Positions 23,316-32,263 of a stretch of 39,074 nucleotides of DNA are shown here, one piece after another. Positions within the stretch are counted from its first letter, which is position 1; each line of letters begins with the position of its first letter. The notes under the pieces are model-generated. The model had not been told where the DNA came from. It searched no databases and saw nothing but the letters and a program-made list of their open reading frames with translations. Source of the stretch: Geobacteraceae bacterium (GTDB lineage: Bacteria; Desulfobacterota; Desulfuromonadia; Desulfuromonadales; BM103); the NCBI GenBank assembly GCA_024641085.1, contig JAHEDT010000029.1, forward strand, positions 1-39,074, read 5' to 3'. Position numbers and translations under genes: made by a program.

Positions 23316-25031
23316 TCAGCGGAGGTAGGCGTCGGTAACGTAGCGACGCATCATGACGTGCGTGTTGAAATAATAAGCGTTCTTGCCGATCGCGTTCTTC
23401 ATCACGCTGAGCCACCCCGGGCGATCCCCGTAGTAGAGTGGTATGATCGTCTCTTCGAGCTTCTTGTACAGGTCCTGAACGTCTTCGTCGGTATGGTTGA
23501 CGTCGGTGGTTGTTTCGATCGGGGGCGGGCCGATCGACCAGCCGGTCACCCCTTCAATGTGCCCTTCGATCCACCAGCCGTCCAGCACACTGAAATTCGG
23601 CACGCCGTTCAGCGCGGCTTTCATGCCGCTGGTCCCGGAAGCCTCCAGGGGTCGCAAGGGGTTGTTCAGCCAGACGTCAACCCCGGGGATCATCCGGCTC
23701 GCCACGTCCATGTTGTAGTTGGTCAGATAAACGATTTTCAGCTGGTCGCCAAAAACTTCCGTCTGCTTGCGGATCTCCTGGATCATCTCTTTGCCATTAT
23801 CGTCGTGGGGGTGGGCTTTGCCGCCGAAGATCAGCTGCAGCTTGCCGCCGCCGATTTTAAGCAGGCGTTGCGGGTCGCTGAAGATCATGTTGGCGCGCTT
23901 GTATGCCGTCGCCCGCCGGGCGAAGCCGATGGTGAGAATGCCCGGGTCGAGAGAGACCCCGGTCGTCTCCTGGATATATTGGAAGAGGTAGGCCTTGGCC
24001 CCGGCATGGGCGTCATCGAGTTCCTGGTCTGGGATATTGTCCACCCTGACCAGCAGCTCCGGTTCGATCGCCCAACCGGGCAGGTACTTGTCGTACAGCG
24101 ACATCATGTAGGGTGATGCCCAGGTGAAGGGGTGGATACCGTTGGTAATGGCGTGGATCTCGAAGCCGGGAAAGAGGGCCTGGGAGACCTCGCCGTGCTT
24201 CTTGGCGACGCCGTTGACGAAGTGCGACAGGTTCAGTGCCAGCAAAGTCATGTTGAGCTCTTCCTTGCCGCCCAGCTCCTTGAGTAGGTCTATGGGGACT
24301 ACGTCGCTCATGACGCGTTCCACCATGTCATATGGGAACCGGTCGTGGCCCGCCTCCACCGGGGTGTGGGTCGTGAAGACGCATTTCTCCTGGACGCGCC
24401 GGGTATCCCAGGAGGCACGTTCGTCCCAGGTGTCCTCGACATGCAGCCGGTGGTGGTTGAGCAGTTCCAGGGTCAGCAGGCTGGCATGTCCTTCGTTGAG
24501 GTGATACTTGCGGACCTGGAAGCCGAGAATCTGCAACAGACGGGCACCGCCGATGCCGAGGACGATCTCCTGCTTGAGGCGGTACTCCCTGTCGCCGCCG
24601 TAAAGCTGATCGGTAATCTTGCGGTCCTCCGGCAGATTGCCAGGGATGTCGGTGTCGAGAAAAAGGACCGGCAGCTCACCGCCGGTCGGACTTTTGACAC
24701 GATACATCCAGGCCTGGACCTTAACATCACGCTTTTCTATGCTTACCAGTGCCTTGCCTGGCAACAGTTCAAGTAAATCCTCCGGCCTCCATTCGACCGC
24801 GCTCTCCTGCTGCCAACCGGCCTCGCTGAAGGTCTGGCGAAAATAACCCTTGCGACTGATGAGCGTAACCGCCACCAGGGGCAGTTTCAAATCGGCCGCG
24901 CTCTTGATCGTGTCGCCGGCCAGTACGCCCAGGCCGCCACTGTATGTGGGGATTTCCGTGGTCAGGCCGATTTCCATGGAAAAATAAGCAATCCGGGAAA
25001 TTTCCGTGTAGTGTCTCCAGTCTCTCATCAT
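23316..25031 (-). CDS. glgP: Alpha-glucan (glycogen) phosphorylase, short form
   Basis: The product is 571 residues, well short of the 800-plus residues of classic GlgP, but the N-terminus is intact. It opens with RIAYFSMEIGLTTEIPTYSGGLGVLAGD, as in the short alpha-glucan phosphorylase family. HLNEGHASLL and the PLP-binding Lys471 in ASGTSGMKAALNG are present. It phosphorolyses alpha-1,4-glucans to glucose 1-phosphate in the cytoplasm. The gene starts MM; the second ATG has better spacing from GAGG. No other glycogen gene is nearby. It converges with the small Cys-rich gene, with 31 bp between stops. Confidence 0.9.
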   Translation of the reverse strand: MMRDWRHYTEISRIAYFSMEIGLTTEIPTYSGGLGVLAGDTIKSAADLKLPLVAVTLISRKGYFRQTFSEAGWQQESAVEWRPEDLLELLPGKALVSIEKRDVKVQAWMYRVKSPTGGELPVLFLDTDIPGNLPEDRKITDQLYGGDREYRLKQEIVLGIGGARLLQILGFQVRKYHLNEGHASLLTLELLNHHRLHVEDTWDERASWDTRRVQEKCVFTTHTPVEAGHDRFPYDMVERVMSDVVPIDLLKELGGKEELNMTLLALNLSHFVNGVAKKHGEVSQALFPGFEIHAITNGIHPFTWASPYMMSLYDKYLPGWAIEPELLVRVDNIPDQELDDAHAGAKAYLFQYIQETTGVSLDPGILTIGFARRATAYKRANMIFSDPQRLLKIGGGKLQLIFGGKAHPHDDNGKEMIQEIRKQTEVFGDQLKIVYLTNYNMDVASRMIPGVDVWLNNPLRPLEASGTSGMKAALNGVPNFSVLDGWWIEGHIEGVTGWSIGPPPIETTTDVNHTDEDVQDLYKKLEETIIPLYYGDRPGWLSVMKNAIGKNAYYFNTHVMMRRYVTDAYLR

Positions 25032-25156
25032 TTACCTCGAAAACTTATGGACAAGGCGCTCTTGGCCCTTGTTGGTTGTCCTGTCCGTAGCTGTTCTTAT
25101 GAGTTTGCCAGGGATGATCACTTGCCGTTTTTTACGCGTTTACAATCTAAAAATTG

Positions 25157-25248
25157 TTTAACGCAGAGGCGCAAAGGTCGCAGAGGGGGGGCATAAATCT
25201 TAAAAATTATCATGATCTTGGTATTCCTCTCTGCGTTTCTGTGTCTTT
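25157..25248 (+). repeat. Repeat family A, copy 1
   Basis: Left arm TTAACGCAGAGGCGCAAAGG continues with TCGCAGAG, and right arm CTCTCTGCGTTTCTGTGTC is inverted to it. The roughly 40 bases between are AT-rich. It is the same family as the copy at 25683. It would fold as one long imperfect hairpin. Confidence 0.75.
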
Positions 25249-25489
25249 TCGGTCGTCAATGACTTCAGTTTTGTTGTGCCTTGGTTTGGGTTATCGTCCC
25301 ATTTTTATTCTGAAGCATACCATATCGACCGCAGATTTTGCGAACCGCATGGTGTAATAAAAAGCGTCGAAAACCAAGCAAAAAACTATTTAAAATCTGC
25401 AATACAATATTTTTCCCGTTTTGCCCTCGCTATGCATTCACGTGGTGAAGTTTGTGCTGGATTATGGCGCTTTTTTATCCGGGCCTATC

Positions 25490-25656
25490 AAAGGTTAGCC
25501 ACTAAAGACACCAAGACACGAAGCAATCTCTGGTATTACTTAACAAGCAACACCCTTGCTTGGCCTGACAAATCGATCTTAACCCTGAATATTGTCCTTT
25601 TTTGTGTCTTTGTGTCTTCGTGGCAAGCATCTCTTGTTTGGTGGGTACAGAATCGT
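25490..25656 (+). repeat. Repeat family B, copy 2 (uninterrupted)
   Basis: This matches the two separated halves found at 9898-10002 and 10203-10268. Left arm GCCACTAAAGACACCAAG is inverted to CTTTGTGTCTTCGTGGC on the right (about 25608-25624). It has no coding character, although a plus-strand frame runs through it. Confidence 0.8.
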
Positions 25657-25682
25657 TTTTATACCTCTCTTAACTACTATGA

Positions 25683-25775
25683 TTAACGCAGAGTCGCAAA
25701 GGTCGCAGAGGGAAAGTTCATAAGTTTAAAAAATACGACGCTCTTGCCCTTGTTCTCTGCGTCTCCGCGTTACTA
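25683..25775 (+). repeat. Repeat family A, copy 2
   Basis: TTAACGCAGAGTCGCAAAGG followed by TCGCAGAGGG forms the left arm, and CTCTGCGTCTCCGCGTTA the right arm. Together with copies at 25157 and 25490 it fills most of the 966-bp gene-free tract 25032-25998. The rest of that tract is AT-rich with no gene. Confidence 0.75.
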
Positions 25776-25828
25776 AATAGCCTAAGTTTTTTGTTTTTTT
25801 TAACTTGTTAACCTGCACTCGCCTGCCG

Positions 25829-25856
25829 TTGAATAATCTCCAAACAGTTGTAGAAT
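25829..25856 (+). promoter_or_regulatory. Possible promoter of the copper efflux operon
   Basis: TTGAAT (25829-25834) and TAGAAT (25851-25856) are 16 bases apart, giving a leader of about 135 bases before the start at 25999. The leader is very AT-rich. No recognisable CueR- or CusR-type operator was found by eye. Confidence 0.35.
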
Positions 25857-25998
25857 ATTCTTCATAAATGAACCTGATTATTTTTTGAATTCTAAAATAA
25901 CCATCTAAATCATACTGTTATAAATATGGCATGCTCCGTGTAATAGATGGCAAGTTGCATTTGATAGATAGCGATTTTTTTGTAATAAAGGATATTTT

Positions 25999-27318
25999 AT
26001 GAATCGTCACGCGTTGCGGTTAACAGTGATGTCGCTGATCGGACTTATGTTAACCGGGGTGCTCCTGATCGCCAGCCCGCTGCATGCTGAGGGTCTCGAT
26101 CAGCTGGTCAACGAGGCCCTCAGCAGTAATCCCGACCTGGCGGCCGCCAGGGCCAGATGGCAGCAGTTTACTTATCAGGCTCCCCAGGTCGGCAGCCTCC
26201 AGGATCCGGAGCTTTCCTTTACATTTTCCAGTTATCCGAATGACACCCTGGCAAGCGATGAGACGCCGATGACCGGTAATGAACTGAGGCTTGCTCAGAA
26301 GTTCCCCTTTCCTGGCAAGCTGGCTGGACGGGCTGATCTCTCCAGAGAGCAGGCTCGCTGGTTCGAAGCTGTCTACCGCGACCAGCATTACCAGATCGCC
26401 CGCAAGGTCAAGGACGCCTGGTACCGACTCAATTTCAACCAGCAGGCGGTCAAGGTCACCGAGCGCAACCTGGCTCTGGTCGATGATATCATTCGCTTGA
26501 CGGAAGTCCGCTACGAAACCGGGTCCGGACTGCAGCAGGATGTGCTCAAGTCGCAGGTGAAGCGGTCCCAGTTCATGGAACGGCTGATGTCCTTGCGCCA
26601 ACAACAAGCCGTGATCCAGTCTGAACTCAATCGCCTCACCAACCAGCCTGCAAATGCGACCTTCGAACTGCCCGGAGATCTCGACCTGGTGAAAACCGAC
26701 AAGAGTCTGGAAGATTTCAAGCGGGCCGCAGCTGAACAGCGCCCCATGAACGATGCTTACCAGTCACTGATCAGGCGTTACGGCTACCAGGGGCAGCTGG
26801 CGGACCTTGATGACTACCCCGATGTGACCCTGTTTGCCAGCTGGCGGTACCGTGATAATAACCTGCCCGATGGCGGCACCGATTTCATCAGCGCCGGTGT
26901 CAGCATCAACCTGCCAATTTACCGGGACAAGCGTCGGGCTGCCAAAGCTGAGGCGCGGGAGGCAGTGCACATGGCCGAGCGCCAGGCGCAAGAATTCCGC
27001 AACAGCGTCGTGGAATCGATTCAGAATGCCTATGCGCGCATGGAAGAAACCCGCCAGCAGGCCGATCTCTACCGCATGGGGATCATTCCCCAGACCAGCC
27101 AGAGCTTTCAGTCGGCTCTCAGCTCATACCAGGTCGGCAAGCTCGAGTTCATCAGCCTGCTGGATGCCCTGATGTCAACCTACCAGGCAGAGATGGATTA
27201 CTACCGCATCAGCGCCGACTACATGCGCAGCCTGGCCTGGCTCGAGGCTGAATCGACCCTGCCGCTGATCGGCCCGCCGCTGCAGATCGATCGAAAAAAC
27301 ACCGATACCATCAACTAA
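25999..27318 (+). CDS. TolC-family outer-membrane channel (CusC-like)
   Basis: The product is 439 residues. A signal peptide ends at about residue 31 (IASPLHAEG). The rest is long alpha-helical with two outer-membrane efflux protein repeats; the segment NPDLAAARARWQQFTYQAPQVG and the later GVSINLPIYRDKRRAAKAEA are typical. It forms the outer-membrane channel of a tripartite efflux pump with the adaptor and RND genes that follow. The adaptor starts 28 bp downstream. The ribosome-binding site is AAAGGA. In many such operons this gene comes first, as here. Confidence 0.88.
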   Translation: MNRHALRLTVMSLIGLMLTGVLLIASPLHAEGLDQLVNEALSSNPDLAAARARWQQFTYQAPQVGSLQDPELSFTFSSYPNDTLASDETPMTGNELRLAQKFPFPGKLAGRADLSREQARWFEAVYRDQHYQIARKVKDAWYRLNFNQQAVKVTERNLALVDDIIRLTEVRYETGSGLQQDVLKSQVKRSQFMERLMSLRQQQAVIQSELNRLTNQPANATFELPGDLDLVKTDKSLEDFKRAAAEQRPMNDAYQSLIRRYGYQGQLADLDDYPDVTLFASWRYRDNNLPDGGTDFISAGVSINLPIYRDKRRAAKAEAREAVHMAERQAQEFRNSVVESIQNAYARMEETRQQADLYRMGIIPQTSQSFQSALSSYQVGKLEFISLLDALMSTYQAEMDYYRISADYMRSLAWLEAESTLPLIGPPLQIDRKNTDTIN

Positions 27319-27346
27319 TCGTTTTACACGGGATTTCGAGGACACC

Positions 27347-28921
27347 ATGAGTAAAAGCAAACGTCTGCTCTTGATCATCGCACCGGTCTGCATTATCGCC
27401 GGCGTGGCTCTGACTCTGCCCATCTCCGGGCATAGCCCCGATCAGCCTGGAGTGCTTGCCGAGTTGGCCGGGCCGGCCGCGGCCGAGGCGGCTGAGCCGT
27501 CGGGGCAGAAGTATACCTGTGGCATGCACCCGTTTATCATCACTGACGCACCCGGGCTGTGCCCCATCTGCAACATGGAATTAACGCCATTGAAACCAAC
27601 CGGCGGCGCGTCTGCCGCCAAACCCTCCGGCGAACGCAAGATCAAGTACTGGGTTGCACCGATGGACCCGACTTTCATACGTAACGAGCCCGGCAAGTCG
27701 CCGATGGGCATGGACCTGGTCCCGGTCTATGAAGACGAAGCCGCCTCGGGTTCGATCATCTCCATCGATCCGGTGACCTCGCAGAATATGGGTGTGCGTG
27801 TGGCGCCGGTCACGCGCAAGGACCTGAGCCGCACGATTCGCACGGTCGGACTGATTGGTTACGAGGAGCCGAAACAGTTTTCCGTCAACAGCAAGATCGA
27901 CGGCTGGGTCGAACGGCTCCACGTCAATGAAACCGGCCAGTTCGTCAAAAAAGGAGCGCCTCTGCTCGAAATCTACAGCCCGGCGCTGGTCAGCGCCCAG
28001 GAGGAGTTCCTGCTGGCCCGCAACAACAGCCTCGCGCTGGCCGCGTCACCGTTTCCGACCATTGCCGATGGTGCCAAGCGACTCCTCGATGCGTCGCGGC
28101 GGCGGCTCAAGCTCTGGGATATCAGCGATCGTCAGATCGCCCGCCTGGAAAAGACCGGCGAAGTAGCCAAGAGCCTGACCCTTTATGCCCCCTACGACGG
28201 CGTGGTCACGACCAAGATGGTGCGCGAGGGGATGTTCATCAAGAGCGGCATGGAGCTGATGGCGCTGTCCGACATCTCGAAAGTCTGGGTCTACGCCGAT
28301 ATCTACGAATATGAGATGCCCTGGGTCAAACTCGGTCAGAAGGCCAAGATCATTCTGCCATACGTCGGCAGCCAGCCGATCGAAAGTACGGTCAGCTACA
28401 TTTATCCTTTCGTCGAGCCGAAAACCCGCACTGTCAAGGCGCGCTTCGATATCAGGAACCCCGATTTCGCCCTCAAGCCGGATATGTACGTCAATGTCAG
28501 GCTCGAATCGGAGCCGGTTAAAAATGCCTTGACGGTTCCTACCGAAGCGATCCTGCATTCCGGGGAAAAACAGACCGTGTTTGTTGCCCTGGGTGGAGGC
28601 AAGTTCGAGCCGCGACAAGTCAGAACCGGCGTGCAGAACGAAGCCGGCGACATCGAGATCGTGCAGGGGGTGCTCGAGGGCGAGCAGGTCGTGATCAGCG
28701 CCCAGTTCATGCTCGATTCGGAGAGCAAGCTGCGCGAAGCCATTCAGAAGATGCTTGAGCCGAAGTCCCCGTCAGCGGGACAGCAGGTTCATTCCGACGC
28801 CGGGGCCTCCAAAAATCCGGACGACCTCTTCAGCAACGACAGCAAGCAGACAGCCAGCGATGAATCGCTTGACGACCTGTTCAAGGACGATGCGAAATCA
28901 AAAGTGAAAAGTAAGAAGTGA
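27347..28921 (+). CDS. cusB: RND efflux periplasmic adaptor with metal-binding domains (CusB-like)
   Basis: The product is 524 residues. After an N-terminal anchor/signal (about 5-25) come two heavy-metal-binding modules. The first is YTCGMHPFIITDAPGLCPIC (from residue 56), and the second (about 102-130, YWVAPMDPTF then KSPMGMDLVPVYE) lacks the Cys pair but keeps Met. The membrane-fusion core follows, with barrel-sandwich hybrid (VERLHVNETGQFVKKGAPL), hairpin and beta-barrel. It links the RND pump and outer channel and probably hands over Cu(I)/Ag(I). The C-terminus is an acidic tail with two DDLF motifs (NPDDLFSND and SLDDLFKDD), ending in Lys-rich residues encoded by a repeat arm. Confidence 0.88.
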   Translation: MSKSKRLLLIIAPVCIIAGVALTLPISGHSPDQPGVLAELAGPAAAEAAEPSGQKYTCGMHPFIITDAPGLCPICNMELTPLKPTGGASAAKPSGERKIKYWVAPMDPTFIRNEPGKSPMGMDLVPVYEDEAASGSIISIDPVTSQNMGVRVAPVTRKDLSRTIRTVGLIGYEEPKQFSVNSKIDGWVERLHVNETGQFVKKGAPLLEIYSPALVSAQEEFLLARNNSLALAASPFPTIADGAKRLLDASRRRLKLWDISDRQIARLEKTGEVAKSLTLYAPYDGVVTTKMVREGMFIKSGMELMALSDISKVWVYADIYEYEMPWVKLGQKAKIILPYVGSQPIESTVSYIYPFVEPKTRTVKARFDIRNPDFALKPDMYVNVRLESEPVKNALTVPTEAILHSGEKQTVFVALGGGKFEPRQVRTGVQNEAGDIEIVQGVLEGEQVVISAQFMLDSESKLREAIQKMLEPKSPSAGQQVHSDAGASKNPDDLFSNDSKQTASDESLDDLFKDDAKSKVKSKK

Positions 28922-28961
28922 AAAGATGTTAACTACCAACCTTTTACATTTCACATTTAAC
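28901..28961 (+). repeat. Imperfect inverted repeat at the cusB end
   Basis: Left arm AAAGTGAAAAGTAAGAAG continues to GATGTTAAC at 28933. Right arm CTTTTACATTTCACATTTAAC (28941-28961) is roughly its reverse complement. The left arm encodes the last residues of the adaptor (KVKSKK and stop). It resembles GTGAAAAGT-type repeats found in intergenic DNA of related genomes. Confidence 0.5.
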
Positions 28962-28971
28962 AGGAATTATC

Positions 28972-31900
28972 ATGCTTGAACATATTATCGACTGGTCGAT
29001 CAAGAACCGGTTCATCGTTCTGCTGGTCACTTTCTTTGTCATCATCGGCGGTATCTATACCCTGACCAAGACGCCGATCGATGCCATCCCCGATCTTTCC
29101 GATGTCCAGGTCATCGTCTTCACCGAGTACAAGGGCCAGGCGCCCCAGGTGGTGGAGGACCAGGTGACCTATCCGCTGACCACGCAGATGCTGGCGGTGC
29201 CCGGAGCCAAGGTGGTCCGCGGCTACTCCTTCTTCGGCCTGTCCTTCGTGTACATCATCTTCGAGGACGGCACCGACCTGTACTGGGCCCGCTCCCGGGT
29301 CCTGGAGTACCTCAACTATGCGTCGGGGAAATTGCCCCAGGGGGTGACGCCGAGTCTCGGCCCCGATGCAACCGGCGTCGGCTGGGTCTACGAATACGTC
29401 CTGGAAAGCGATCGCCACGATCTGCAGCAGCTGCGCTCCATCCAGGACTGGTTCCTGCGCTATGAATTGACCTCCGTCGCAGGTGTCTCCGAGGTGGCCT
29501 CGATCGGCGGGTATGTCAAGCAGTACCAGGTCGAGGTCGATCCCGACCGGCTGCTGGCCTACCACATCACCATCCCGCAGATCAAGAAAGCCATTCAGCG
29601 CTCCAACAACGATGTCGGCGGGCGGCTGGTGGAGATGGCCGAGACCGAGTTCATGGTGCGCGGGCTCGGCTACATCCAATCGAAGGAGGACATCGAAGAC
29701 GTTGTGGTCGGTACCGACAAGAAGGGGACGCCGGTGCTGGTCCAGGACCTGGCCCGGGTGACGATCGGACCGGAGCTGCGACGCGGCGCGGCCGAACTCG
29801 ACGGCAAAGGGGAGGCGGTCGGCGGCGTCGTCGTGATGCGTTACGGTGAGAACGCCCTGAAAACCATCGAAAACGTCAAACACAAGCTCGAGCAGCTCAA
29901 GGCCGGACTGCCGGAAGGTGTGACCATCAAGACCGTCTATGACCGCAGCGGCCTGATCGAGCGGGCCGTCGATACGCTCAAGGAAAAACTCATCGAAGAG
30001 AGCATCGTCGTCGCGATCATCACGGCCATCTTCCTGTTTCACTTCTCCAGTGCTCTGGTGGCCATCTTTACCCTGCCGGTGGCGATCCTGTTCGCGTTCA
30101 TCATCATGCATTTCCAGGGAATCAACGCCAACATCATGAGCCTGGGTGGCATCGCCATCGCCATCGGCGCCATGATCGATGCGGCGATCATCATGATCGA
30201 AAATGCCCACAAGCACCTGGAGCGGGACCGCGGCAAGCTGTCGCACTGGCAGATCGTCGCCAATGCCTCCAAGGAAGTCGGTCCGGCGCTCTTCTATTCG
30301 CTGCTGGTGATCACGGTCTCTTTCTTCCCGGTGTTCACCCTTGGCGAGCAATCGGGGCGTATGTTCAAGCCACTGGCCTACACGAAAACCTATGCCATGG
30401 CCGGTGCGGCAATCCTCTCCATTACCATCGTGCCAGTCCTGATGGGCTGGTTTATCCGCGGCAAAATCCCCGACGAAGAGAAGAACCCGCTCAACCGTCT
30501 GCTGATTCGCATCTATCACCCGGTGGTCGACTTTGTCCTCAAGTGGCGTTGGCCGGTCCTGATCGTGGCACTATTGTTGACGGTGTCGAGCTATATTCCG
30601 TTCAGCAAAATGGGCTCCGAGTTCATGCCGCCGCTCTATGAGGGCGACCTGCTCTACATGCCGACGACCCTGCCGGGCATCTCGATCACCAAGGCGAAGG
30701 AGCTGCTGCAGCAGACCGACCGGATCATCAGTCAGTTTCCCGAGGTCGAACGGGTCTTCGGCAAGGTCGGAAGGGCCCAGACGGCGACCGATCCGGCGCC
30801 GCTCTCGATGATCGAAACGACCATCACCCTCAAGCCGGAAAGCGAGTGGCGGGTCGTTCACCACGACCGCTTCTATACCGGCTGGTCCGATTCCTGGGAC
30901 TGGCTGAAAAAGCCGCTGCGCTGGGCCTGGCCGGAGCAGGGCCCGATCGATGTCGAGCAGCTCAAGGCCGAATTGAACGACGCGATCAAGTTTCCCGGCC
31001 TGACCAACGCCTGGACCATGCCGATCAAGACCAGGATCGATATGCTGTCGACGGGGATCAAGACGCCGGTCGGCATCAAGATCATGGGCGATGACCTGGC
31101 CGTCCTCTCCGACCTCGGCGAACAGATCGAAGCCGTGGTCCGTGACATCCCCGGGACTTTGAGCGCCTTTTCCGAACGCGTGGTCGGAGGCAACTATCTC
31201 GATTACGAAATCGACCGCCTGGCTGCGGCGCGCTACGGCCTGACCGTCGGCGACGTTCAGGACATCATCGCGGCGGCTATCGGCGGCATGAACGTGACCG
31301 AAACTGTCGAGGGTCTGGAACGCTACCCGGTCAATGTCCGCTACCAGCGCGACTACCGCAACGACCTGCAGTCGCTGCAACGCGTGCTGGTGCCCCTGGC
31401 CGACGGCAGTCATATCCCCCTGTCGCAGATTGCCCAGATCAAGATCAAAAAGGGCCCGCCGGGAATCAAGAGTGAAAATGCACGGCGCACCGCCTGGGTT
31501 TACGTCGACCTGCGCGGCATCGATGTCGGCACCTACGTGGAGAATGCCCAGAAGATCATCGCCGAAAAGATCAACCTGCCGACCGGCTACAACATTATCT
31601 GGAGCGGCCAGTACGAATACATGCAGAAGGCGAGGGCGACCCTGATGGTCGTGATCCCGCTGACCCTGCTGATCATCTTCGTGATCATCTACATGAACAC
31701 CAAGAGCATGATCAAGACCGGCATCATCTTCGTGGCCCTGCCGCTCTCCCTGGTCGGCTGCTTCTGGTACATCTACCTGCTCGGCTACCATATGTCGGTG
31801 GCCGTATGGGTCGGCATCATCGCCCTGGCCGGGATTTCTGCGGAAACCGGCGTGGTCATGCTGCTCTACCTCGACCTGGCCTTCGAACTCTGGAAGAGAA

Positions 31901-32196
31901 ATGGCCGCATGCTCACCCTGGGTGACCTGACCCAGGCGATTCACTACGGCGCCGTGAAAAGGATCCGCCCCAAGGTCATGACGATCTGTGTGATCATTGC
32001 CGGCCTGGTGCCGATCATGTGGTCCCACGGCGCCGGCGCCGATGTCATGAAGCGGATTGCCGCGCCGATGGTCGGCGGGGTGGTGACCTCCGGCCTCATG
32101 GAGCTGCTGGTCTTTCCGGTCATCTACTTCATGTGGCGCGGCATCACACTGCAAAAGAGCCTGGAACCGACTGCCGAAGGCTATTTGAAAGAATAA
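28972..32196 (+). CDS. cusA: Heavy-metal RND pump, copper/silver type (CusA-like)
   Basis: The product is 1074 residues, full length for HME-RND. It has twelve predicted helices and two large periplasmic loops. DAIPDLSDVQVIV near the start, IGAMIDAAIIMIENAHK in helix 4 and the C-terminal GVVMLLYLDLAFE helix are family hallmarks. The Met positions that bind Cu(I) in E. coli CusA (573, 623, 672) appear here as Met563 (LLYMPTT), Met613 (LSMIETT) and Met691 (RIDMLSTG), so copper/silver is favoured over zinc/cobalt. A Trp-rich stretch of about 29 extra residues lies between the second and third Met. It exports metal through the adaptor and TolC-type channel. Confidence 0.92.
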   Translation: MLEHIIDWSIKNRFIVLLVTFFVIIGGIYTLTKTPIDAIPDLSDVQVIVFTEYKGQAPQVVEDQVTYPLTTQMLAVPGAKVVRGYSFFGLSFVYIIFEDGTDLYWARSRVLEYLNYASGKLPQGVTPSLGPDATGVGWVYEYVLESDRHDLQQLRSIQDWFLRYELTSVAGVSEVASIGGYVKQYQVEVDPDRLLAYHITIPQIKKAIQRSNNDVGGRLVEMAETEFMVRGLGYIQSKEDIEDVVVGTDKKGTPVLVQDLARVTIGPELRRGAAELDGKGEAVGGVVVMRYGENALKTIENVKHKLEQLKAGLPEGVTIKTVYDRSGLIERAVDTLKEKLIEESIVVAIITAIFLFHFSSALVAIFTLPVAILFAFIIMHFQGINANIMSLGGIAIAIGAMIDAAIIMIENAHKHLERDRGKLSHWQIVANASKEVGPALFYSLLVITVSFFPVFTLGEQSGRMFKPLAYTKTYAMAGAAILSITIVPVLMGWFIRGKIPDEEKNPLNRLLIRIYHPVVDFVLKWRWPVLIVALLLTVSSYIPFSKMGSEFMPPLYEGDLLYMPTTLPGISITKAKELLQQTDRIISQFPEVERVFGKVGRAQTATDPAPLSMIETTITLKPESEWRVVHHDRFYTGWSDSWDWLKKPLRWAWPEQGPIDVEQLKAELNDAIKFPGLTNAWTMPIKTRIDMLSTGIKTPVGIKIMGDDLAVLSDLGEQIEAVVRDIPGTLSAFSERVVGGNYLDYEIDRLAAARYGLTVGDVQDIIAAAIGGMNVTETVEGLERYPVNVRYQRDYRNDLQSLQRVLVPLADGSHIPLSQIAQIKIKKGPPGIKSENARRTAWVYVDLRGIDVGTYVENAQKIIAEKINLPTGYNIIWSGQYEYMQKARATLMVVIPLTLLIIFVIIYMNTKSMIKTGIIFVALPLSLVGCFWYIYLLGYHMSVAVWVGIIALAGISAETGVVMLLYLDLAFELWKRNGRMLTLGDLTQAIHYGAVKRIRPKVMTICVIIAGLVPIMWSHGAGADVMKRIAAPMVGGVVTSGLMELLVFPVIYFMWRGITLQKSLEPTAEGYLKE

Positions 32197-32263
32197 TCGG
32201 CAAACGATCGCAAACTGAACCGAATCGGCGCAAGCTGATTACAACCACCAAAGGAGACAAAAG

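Noticed and set aside
25157-25775. CRISPR-like array from the short repeated words
   Set aside because: The repeats differ in length and spacing, have inverted arms and are of two unrelated families; there are no regular spacers and no cas genes.
25920-25965. Sigma-54 promoter before the copper operon (TGGCATGCTCC)
   Set aside because: The -12 element is GTGTA rather than TTGCA, so the invariant GC is missing.
28957-32154. Long minus-strand open frames opposite cusA (about 520 and 527 residues)
   Set aside because: They are antisense shadows of a well-supported RND gene. Their translations are Asp/His/Gln-rich with no domain motifs, as expected from the reverse frame of GC-rich codons.
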